This document shows positions 58,401 to 64,000 of a DNA stretch of 64,000 nucleotides, one piece after another. The stretch comes from Trichuris trichiura (lineage: Eukaryota; Nematoda; Enoplea; Trichinellida; Trichuridae), in the NCBI GenBank assembly GCA_037903355.1, contig JBAJFE010000055.1, forward strand, positions 248,001 to 312,000. The letters run 5' to 3'. The notes below the pieces were generated by a model. The model made no database searches. It saw nothing but the letters and a program-made list of their open reading frames with translations, and had not been told where the DNA came from. Position numbers and translations under genes: made by a program. Each line of letters begins with the position of its first letter. Position 1 is the stretch's first letter.

Positions 58401-61400
58401 GTTCCGGTTAACCATTTCTGTTGGTGGAAATGTTCCATTTAATATTTTTCTGGTGCTTTACCGTTTCCGGTAGTTGACTTTCTGTTGGACCTCCTTTTCG
58501 GCGGTTCATTGTGTGGTCAGCTGAACGGCGTCATTGCAAATGAACTTTTTCTGGTCTTAGCGGTTACGCGCCTCATTGTCTGAGAAATGCAGGTTCAGTA
58601 TTGGAATGCATGCCGACTATCCTGGTTCGCCCTTACCTAATCCTAAACGAAAATATGAACCTTATATTTCGGCTTAGCCTTAGATAACGACAGAATAGGA
58701 CGGTTGGCAAAGCTACAGTATGACGTCGGGACGCATAACTGTCAAAACCCACTTCGTTTTAATATTATCTTGCATTTGGTGTTCCGGTATGGCAGATGAT
58801 AAAATAAACATGGCCCTTTAAAGCTTGAGTTAAATTGTAAGATTGCAGACTGCCTTTTTGTCAAAGAAAATTGTCATGTTGAACACTTAACTCGCTGCAA
58901 AGCCTAAGTTAAAATGTACGCAGCGATAGGAATTGTACCTGCAAATCATTTGCCTTTTCATAGTCTGAATTTTTTTTTGCTATCCGAACGTCCGCTCGAG
59001 GTTTCGCTGTAGCCAGATTTTTCTAATAAGAATTAAGCGTCGAAAATGTTTAAATTTCTTGATAAAAGCTGGACGTTATATCGAAAAAAAAGAATGCTGC
59101 TAAGTCTAGTCGTTGCAACACTGCCAGTTATTAAAGATGCCGATGAGATTTTCAGTTTTTGCCAAAAAAAGTTTTAGCGGAAAAATTTGAAGTCCGGTTG
59201 GTTGACCAAAGTTCGTACGTCTTTTTTTGGCAGGTACGCAATTTCGGTGATCGAAAATCAGCATCTTTCGAAGTTGTGGAATTTTACCAACGGCGAGGGC
59301 AAGCTGAAAATTGAGCAGGGCAAATTGCAGTTTCACAATAATCCGCATCTTTGCTACCGTTACATTGTTGAATTGGCTCTGACGACGGGACTGAGCGGCG
59401 AATTGCACGAGTTCGACGTGTCCCCAATGTCCAACGGCAACAAGGCAGTCTGTGAGACGTTCGTCACTTTGACACGTTGCTGACTTAAACGTCTTCGTTG
59501 CGTTGTAGGCGAAGAGTTGGAAATTGAAATCGACTGCCATTTTGTCGGCTCCGACACTGTTGTACTTCGATGGGATTCGTTCAATACAACCATGATGGAT
59601 CACCGAATGTTTCTTGGCTATCAGCTTTATTATAGACCGGTCGAAATGGAGAACGTTAGCATTGTAGAGAATCGCGATGCTTGCCACGACAGGTAGAGTC
59701 TAGTCGGTTGTAATTTTTCGTCTTTCGAAGTTGACAATATCTGTTCTATTTAAAGTTGGAAAATGCTTTTCTATCAGTCGCAGGAACGCGGCGCCTTTCT
59801 TACCGACCTCAAACCTTATACGCTGTACGCATTCTACATCACGACGCTGATGGTAAACTCGCCTGGCGCTCGTGGAGGTATCTCCAAGGTGGTCTACGTG
59901 CGCACCGCCTTTGGGCATCCGAGCCCGGTGGTTGTCCGGAATGTTGAAAGTCCATCAGCGTCGACCATTACGATTCGATGGGAACCTCCCGTATTGCCGA
60001 ACGGGGAAGTTACCCACTACATGGTCAGCTACGTCGAGGAGGGTCGACCGCCGGCTACTGACCGCAATTATTGCGACGAACCACCGGACTATTCGGTCAG
60101 CTCCGATAGGTTACCCATGACGGCTGACACCCATTCGACCGGTGCTTCCGTGGCAACGTTGCACATAACTCGCGGTTCCGGTCGGCCTACGGCGGGCAAT
60201 CATTTAGCCTCGCCGGACGGATCCTGCGACCAGTTGAAATGTTGCAAATGCCCCGCCGACGGATCCTTAGGTGTTGCCAACAACGGAACCGTTTTGCCTG
60301 ACCACGAAGCTTTGGCTGCCGAGCAGAAGGAACGAGCTGTCTTTGAAAATATCATCCACAATATCGTTTTCGTCAGCAGCCGGTTTGTCTACCTTTATTT
60401 TTATTATTTTTTCAGTATATACTAACGCTTAGCCAACTTTGTAGGGCGTATAATCGGAGTTGTAGCAAGGTGCGGTTTTTTATTGAATCCGCGGGCACCA
60501 ACAGACGTTTTCTTTATTAATACGTTAGCATATTCATCGTGCGCCCAAAGCCCGCTACGTAATAAAGATACGACTATTTTGCAATATGTAGATTGGTGTA
60601 AACCTCAGCGGATGTCAAATGCGTGGGCGTCAGTTGGGCTATCTTTCTTGCGTCATGATAAAGCTTTTCAAGTCCTTTAACCCTTCGCGAATTAACAATG
60701 TCAAGAATTTAGGAAGTCCAATAAATATCGACTTGGTTGAAAATATGTTAATGTATACAATTTAAGCTTGTAAATATACCGAGAAGAGAAAAAGGGTGAA
60801 ACTGTGACTCCCATAGGCTAAGTGGGGAAACGTCCAGCTTTCGCAGAACAGTTGGAGTTCATAGTTTGAAAATCCCTCATATTCATCCGGATGAGCTCAC
60901 TGCCCTTGTTTGGTAAACATTAGCTTTGTCGAGCTGTATTTATGTGTAAGCGTAAGTTTATCCTGCCTTATTACGAAATTCGTCTGCTGAACTTGCTTAT
61001 CGATTGTGTATGCATAGGCATAAAAGGCGCTCCAACGGCGACCCTTCAAATGTGAAGAATAAGTATGTAGTAACGCAAGAGCCATCTGGTCTCTCTTTCC
61101 TTGCGTTGAACAATAGCCGATCTTTCACAACATCTTCTCCACCACGCAAGGCGGCAGTTCCCGTGGTTGTTAACGTTACCGGTACAAACTTTACGCTGGA
61201 AAATTTACGTCATTTCACCATGTATGAAATCAAGGTGCTTCGCATGCCGCCATTGTCGGTATCCAACCAACCGGGCGTGTTTGTATTTTCCAGATTTGGG
61301 CTTGCCAGAATCAGTCGATTACGGAAAACTTCTGCAGCAAGCGCGAAGTGCGTATTCTGAAAAGTACGCTGCCGGTGGAATCCAAAGACGACATAGACGA

Positions 61401-63482
61401 AACGACCGTTCAAGTGTACAATGCGTCCGATTCGAGCAATGATCGGTTTATTTCTTGGAATCCACCGGACGACCCGAATGGGGCATTGGTAGCCTACGAG
61501 ATAGAGTACGGACGAAACTTGGATTCGGAGCAGGTACGGATGCCCTAATTCGGCATTGCTCTCTCTCTCTTTATCGTTGCTGCTTTGCAGAAGCCAAAGC
61601 GTGATTGCATCACGCAGGCCGACTTCGAAAGAAATTTAGGTTTCGTGATTCGCGACTTACCTCCCGGCAACTATTCCTTTCGTATAAGAGCCTTATCGTT
61701 GGCTCAGCGTGGATCGTGGACATCCTACTTCACGCTGCTCATAGCGGATGCTCCCAAGATGGCCGAGACTATAGTCATCCTAATAGCTGTAGGATGTTCG
61801 GCGTTTGCGGTTTTATTCGGCGTTCTATTGGTGACGGCGGTTTACCGGAGAAAATTCAAAAAGAAATTGCCCGAATACCTTTTGAACGTCTTCTCGGCCA
61901 ATCCGGAGTACATAAGTCAATTGGAGGTGTACAAGCCGGACGAATGGGAGCTCAGACGCGAAGATATTGAACTAGTCAACGAGATTGGTCGAGGTACGTT
62001 CGGCACCGTCTACGCCGGCAGGGCAAAGAATGTTCGCTCCGTATGCGGCGTTGTATTTGGCGAGTGTGCCGTCAAGACCGTCTCAGAAAAAGCTTCTATC
62101 TACGACCGGTGGCATTTCCTGATAGAGGCATCTGTGATGAAGAAGTTCGACACAGCATTCATTGTAAAGCTTTACGGCGTTGTCAGCGAAGGCCAGCCTG
62201 CGTTGGTCGTCATGGAGATGATGGCATGCGGCAACCTCAAAGACTACCTTCGCGCCAGGTAAGACGCCCACTTCCGTTATTTACTCTTTTTATGATATTT
62301 GACTTCAGTCGTCTTTTCTTTTCCTTTTCAATGCCCTGATATCGCTATGATAGGCTTAATATTTGAATAAAATGTGAAAATCAGAAGAGGATGAACTGCA
62401 CAGTTATACATCCATTAATAATTAAGCGAAAAGTGAGTTTGACAAGCTATAAGTTTCATACGGTTTTTCGTAAGGCATAGAAGCGTAAGCTGATTGAGCT
62501 TAGCGGTTATGTAAAACAGCAGCAAAGTGAAGACCAGTTTTTCCTTGTTGCTCGCTGAGAGTGCTTAGAGATTGCTTTTGTCAGGCGCCCAGATTCGGAA
62601 GAGAATGAAAATCATCTTCCTCCGCCGACTAAGGAAGAGATGTTTCAATTCGCGGCTGAGATGGCCGACGGTATGGCATACTTGGAAGCGATCAAGTTTT
62701 GCCATCGCGATTTGGCGGCAAGAAATTGCATGGTTTCAGCCGACGGCACATGCAAAATAGGTGTGATATATTATATGTCTATTTTTTTTAGCGTAGACTT
62801 CTTTTTAATTTTGAAGGCGACTTTGGTATGGCGCGGGATGTCTACGTAAAAGATTATTACCGACCGCAGGGTCGTCGTTTGATGCCGGTTAGATGGATGG
62901 CGCCCGAAGCATTGAAGGATGCCAAGTTTACATCCAAGTCGGACATATGGTCTTACGGTGTTGTTCTTTGGGAAATTGCCACGTTGGCCAGTCAACCGTA
63001 TGCCGGCTTGTCGAATGAGGAAGTTATGCGATACGTCGTAGACTTGCGCAAAATTATGGACATGCCGGTCGACTGCCCAATGCGACTGTACGATTTGATG
63101 TTGATGTGTTGGAAGTACGATCCTAAAGATCGGCCGTGCTTTCACGAGCTCGCCTCAATGCTTTTTGACGACCTTCCGAAAAGGTTTAAAAATGTAAAGC
63201 GGCTCGATCGTTTTTATTATCGTTTTGCTGAACGAACAATTTCAGGTGTCTTTTTGCGGCAAAACGGGAATCCGTAGTTCGAAGATTTCTAGAAGAGGAG
63301 AACAGAAAAACTTCGCCCCGCCTCAGCAGAGTAAAAAGGTTGCGATCGACCGCGCGCCGGAGACTCAGTCCGCAGGACAGAACTTCGTTTTTGACGACGT
63401 GGTAGACGTACGTGCAACCTCTTCTAACCTTTTCTTCCTTGTTTTAATGGAAAAATTTACTATTATCTCTAAATAGGTGTAA
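49377..63482 (+). CDS. Insulin/IGF-like receptor tyrosine kinase (DAF-2/InR), 17 exons
   Basis: Cell-surface receptor that binds insulin-like peptides and signals by tyrosine autophosphorylation. Exons: 49377-49461, 55376-55589, 55649-55905, 55959-56072, 56131-56508, 56561-56665, 56720-56867, 59234-59451, 59509-59692, 59756-60382, 61018-61234, 61294-61533, 61591-62258, 62585-62760, 62817-63193, 63246-63407, 63477-63482; 4,176 nt, 1,391 aa (human INSR 1,382). Order: signal peptide (1-24), L1, Cys-rich, L2, FnIII-1, FnIII-2 with insert domain (CCKC 730-733, alpha-CT FENIIHN 764-770), furin site R777-HKRR, FnIII-3, TM about 988-1013, NPEY 1033-1036, kinase with GRGTFG 1062-1067, Lys1091, Glu1108, HRDLAARN 1192-1199, DFG 1212-1214 and activation-loop tyrosines 1220, 1224 and 1225. 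All catalytic residues are intact. Twelve of the 16 introns are 52-69 nt; the others are 5,914, 2,366, 635 and 326 nt. The extreme C terminus is uncertain. Confidence 0.97.
49462..55375 (+). other. Insulin receptor intron 1 (5.9 kb)
   Basis: Runs from GTAAGT to TTGTTGCAG. Phase 1 on both sides rejoins as GTC (Val) before CSGFDIRN, so no exon needs to lie between. It holds a palindromic repeat at 52.9 kb, TAG trinucleotide runs at about 52.80 and 54.09 kb, and two adjacent diverging open frames at 54.05-54.96 kb of unknown meaning. Regulatory sequence or an alternative first exon is possible but not visible. Confidence 0.75.
52898..52960. repeat. Perfect palindrome with telomere-like units, diverged repeat copy
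   Basis: TTCTAAGCCTAAGC at 52,910-52,923 and its exact complement at 52,929-52,942 are separated by CTTAT. Flanking ATCTTGTTCT on the left and AGAACAGGAT on the right extend the palindrome imperfectly. The right flank (GGCCAAGAAACTTACGGCAT) resembles that of the element at 58.6 kb. Confidence 0.75.
55376..55589 (+). CDS. Insulin receptor exon 2: first half of L1
   Basis: Starts at TTGCAG|TCTGC. Encodes [22 protein letters not shown] and [16 protein letters not shown], the hallmark start of an L1 leucine-rich receptor domain. The donor is GTTGT|GTAAGT, phase 2. Confidence 0.95.
55649..55905 (+). CDS. Insulin receptor exon 3: second half of L1
   Basis: Encodes [37 protein letters not shown] and [19 protein letters not shown], matching L1 of insulin receptors. 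The donor is CCAA|GTACTG, phase 1. The preceding intron is 59 nt. Confidence 0.95.
55959..56072 (+). CDS. Insulin receptor exon 4: start of the Cys-rich domain
   Basis: Encodes [20 protein letters not shown] and [12 protein letters not shown]. The acceptor is CTCTTAG and the donor ACCG|GTGCTG. Phase 1 on both sides keeps the cysteine spacing of the furin-like region. Confidence 0.92.
56131..56508 (+). CDS. Insulin receptor exon 5: Cys-rich domain
   Basis: About 126 residues with the typical cysteine pattern: [71 protein letters not shown]. The donor is GAGAA|GTAAGG, phase 1. Confidence 0.95.
56561..56665 (+). CDS. Insulin receptor exon 6: start of L2
   Basis: Encodes [18 protein letters not shown] and [16 protein letters not shown]. 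The donor is GGACA|GTAAGC, phase 1. The exon ends here rather than reading on, because the next 54 nt have no counterpart in insulin receptors and are bounded by good splice sites. Confidence 0.85.
56720..56867 (+). CDS. Insulin receptor exon 7: L2 continued
   Basis: After the acceptor TTGTTGTAG it encodes [20 protein letters not shown], then [14 protein letters not shown] and [15 protein letters not shown], in line with the receptor L2 domain. The donor is AAAA|GTAGGT, phase 2, opening a 2.4-kb intron. Confidence 0.88.
56868..59233 (+). other. Insulin receptor intron 7 (2.4 kb)
   Basis: Joins L2 exons at a Lys codon (AA|G) with phases matched, so no missing coding sequence is implied. It contains one copy of the palindromic repeat family at 58.6 kb; otherwise AT-rich DNA with no open frame of note. 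Confidence 0.85.
58612..58709. repeat. Inverted-repeat element, about 45-bp diverged arms
   Basis: The left arm (about 58,612-58,656) reads GCCGACTATCCTGGTTC and on to CGAAAATAT. The right arm (about 58,664-58,709), read in reverse complement, is GCCAACCGTCCTATTCTG and on to CGAAATAT. The two are clearly homologous with scattered mismatches. It belongs to the same family as the elements at 40.5 and 52.9 kb. Confidence 0.72.
59234..59451 (+). CDS. Insulin receptor exon 8: end of L2, start of FnIII-1
   Basis: Encodes [33 protein letters not shown] and NGNKAVC. The donor is GTCT|GTGAGA, phase 1. Using it gives AVC-EELEI, matching the conserved cysteine of other receptors. Reading on would reach a stop within 10 codons. 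Confidence 0.92.
59509..59692 (+). CDS. Insulin receptor exon 9: FnIII-1
   Basis: Encodes [20 protein letters not shown] and [17 protein letters not shown], ending at RDACHD. The donor is ACAG|GTAGAG, phase 2. Confidence 0.93.
59756..60382 (+). CDS. Insulin receptor exon 10: FnIII-1/FnIII-2, insert domain, alpha-CT
   Basis: Includes [37 protein letters not shown], the alpha-chain cysteine cluster KCCKCP (inter-alpha disulfides in vertebrate receptors) and the alpha-CT helix [12 protein letters not shown] that helps form the primary hormone site. The exon ends within an Arg codon (CG|GTTTGT, phase 2) that begins the furin motif. Confidence 0.95.
60383..61017 (+). other. Insulin receptor intron 10
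   Basis: A 635-nt intron from GTTTGT to GCATAG. It falls exactly at the alpha/beta cleavage region. I see no extra exon in it. Confidence 0.8.
61018..61234 (+). CDS. Insulin receptor exon 11: furin site and beta-chain N terminus
   Basis: Begins with the last base of Arg777, then [12 protein letters not shown] fits the R-X-K/R-R furin consensus. It continues through a Ser/Thr-rich linker to [16 protein letters not shown] of the interrupted FnIII domain. The donor is AAG|GTGCTT, phase 0. Confidence 0.9.
61294..61533 (+). CDS. Insulin receptor exon 12: FnIII domains of the beta chain
   Basis: Encodes [37 protein letters not shown] and [19 protein letters not shown]. The acceptor is TTTTCCAG and the donor GAGCAG|GTACGG, both phase 0. 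Confidence 0.93.
61591..62258 (+). CDS. Insulin receptor exon 13: FnIII-3, TM, juxtamembrane, kinase N lobe
   Basis: Encodes the end of FnIII-3 ([20 protein letters not shown]), the TM helix ([20 protein letters not shown]), the RRKFKKK stop-transfer, NPEYISQ, and the N lobe with [15 protein letters not shown] and the helix-C glutamate, ending at GNLKDYLRA. The donor is CCAG|GTAAGA, phase 2. Confidence 0.97.
62259..62584 (+). other. Insulin receptor intron 13
   Basis: A 326-nt intron from GTAAGA to TTGTCAG within the kinase hinge region. AT-rich, with nothing else recognised. Confidence 0.88.
62585..62760 (+). CDS. Insulin receptor exon 14: catalytic loop
   Basis: Encodes the kinase insert ([18 protein letters not shown]), [17 protein letters not shown] and [11 protein letters not shown], ending at KIG just before DFG. 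The donor is ATAG|GTGTGA, phase 1. Confidence 0.97.
62817..63193 (+). CDS. Insulin receptor exon 15: activation loop and C lobe
   Basis: Encodes [70 protein letters not shown]. The activation loop keeps the YxxxYY arrangement. The donor is AAAAAT|GTAAAG, phase 0. The 56-nt intron before it joins G|GC of the Gly preceding DFG. Confidence 0.96.
63246..63407 (+). CDS. Insulin receptor exon 16: C-terminal tail
   Basis: Begins [18 protein letters not shown]; the FKN-VSF junction matches FPEVSF in vertebrate receptors. It continues with a basic, Gln/Pro-rich stretch to FVFDDVVD. It contains no tyrosine. The preferred donor is GAC|GTACGT at 63,408. Confidence 0.82.
63477..63482 (+). CDS. Insulin receptor putative last coding exon (Val-stop)
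   Basis: With donor 63,408 and acceptor AAATAG at 63,476 the reading frame closes at once, as GTG TAA. Retaining the intron would instead add 22 residues to a TAG at 63,474. An acceptor at 63,491 would give about 29 residues to a TGA. I cannot choose among these from sequence. Confidence 0.4.
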   Translation: M

Positions 63483-63596
63483 GCATTTTAGCATTGCTCT
63501 CTTTGGAAGAGAAAGCCGACTGGGCAAGCAGTTTTTATTGCGCAAGAGCTAAATAGCTTTTTAAAACGATTTTTTCTGTGATCAGCATTTCGAGAA

Positions 63597-63633
<37 letters not shown>

Positions 63634-64000
63634 AGAATGCCCTCCGAATCTGCATTTGCCCAGGAGAGTAATAGACCTACTGTATAGAGTAAAAATATTC
63701 AGGTTACTACATTACTTCTTACTGAAAGAATGCTATTTTGTCCTTTTTCTTTCGATAAGGGTGCTCATCCTGCTAAATTTAAAATGATATTGTTTTTGGA
63801 GAACTGAATTTACCAACTAATCGAACTACATCGTAGCACGTCTTCAGCAGATAGCTGGTACTTCACCATCTTCTTATATCTCTCTGGACCGGTTACTGTG
63901 ATTAGCTGTTTGTGGTTATTTTTCTTCTTGGCGGGTGTTTTTTATGTTTTACCTGTAAAAATTTTGCCGTTATTTCCAACCCGTTTTTGAATAACGTTTT
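63483..64000. other. 3' flank of the insulin receptor gene
   Basis: Probably 3' UTR and downstream DNA. I see no clear AATAAA before the window ends. No other gene is visible. Confidence 0.6.
63602..63629. repeat. (AT)n microsatellite
   Basis: An uninterrupted alternating A/T run of about 14 units, just past the receptor stop codon and likely in its 3' UTR. Confidence 0.95.

Noticed and set aside
59106..59687. 193-codon open frame on the minus strand
   Set aside because: It lies exactly opposite receptor exons 8 and 9, whose plus-strand product is clearly conserved. It is an antisense shadow.

Overview
The window is eukaryotic genomic DNA holding two recognisable protein-coding genes, both on the + strand, in a large amount of DNA where I can see no gene. 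It most likely comes from a nematode. The insulin-receptor kinase domain reads closest to DAF-2-type receptors: [25 protein letters not shown], a Lys/Arg-rich stretch instead of the vertebrate Gly-Gly after helix F, and an FG(E)CAVK strand before the catalytic lysine. Most of its introns are 52-69 nt. A Trichuris/Trichinella-like (clade I) nematode is my best guess, from base composition and intron style only; no species marker is visible.

Layout. 1-28.6 kb: no gene recognised; microsatellites, a roughly 0.5-kb long inverted-repeat element (10.07-10.58 kb), and a compact pair of hairpins at 11.77-11.89 kb. 28.6-29.6 kb: leader/promoter-like DNA, then a three-exon RUNX (Runt-domain) transcription factor gene at 29,591-32,163 (about 497 aa), with a candidate poly(A) signal at 32,621. 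32.6-49.4 kb: intergenic DNA with simple repeats and a 253-bp palindromic element whose ends resemble hAT termini (40,478-40,730). 49,377-63,482: a 17-exon insulin/IGF receptor gene (DAF-2/InR type, about 1,391 aa). Its signal-peptide exon is separated from the rest by a 5.9-kb first intron. The last 0.5 kb is 3' flank.

The receptor model was built by joining splice sites so that phases match and the product is continuous with known receptors: signal peptide, L1, Cys-rich, L2, three FnIII domains with insert domain and furin site, TM helix, juxtamembrane NPEY, tyrosine kinase, short tail. The exon lengths sum to 4,176 nt, an exact multiple of three. The two genes act in different pathways (insulin/IGF signalling at the cell surface; Runt/CBF-beta transcriptional control in the nucleus), and nothing here shows that they work together.

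I did not find a new multi-gene system. The points most worth a second look are: a stop-free, frame-preserving mini-intron inside the receptor L2 domain; a receptor tail without any tyrosine; a furin site created at an exon junction directly after the alpha-CT helix; a RUNX protein lacking the C-terminal VWRPY; and a dispersed palindromic repeat family with three diverged copies, one of which contains telomere-like TTAGGC units in inverted orientation.
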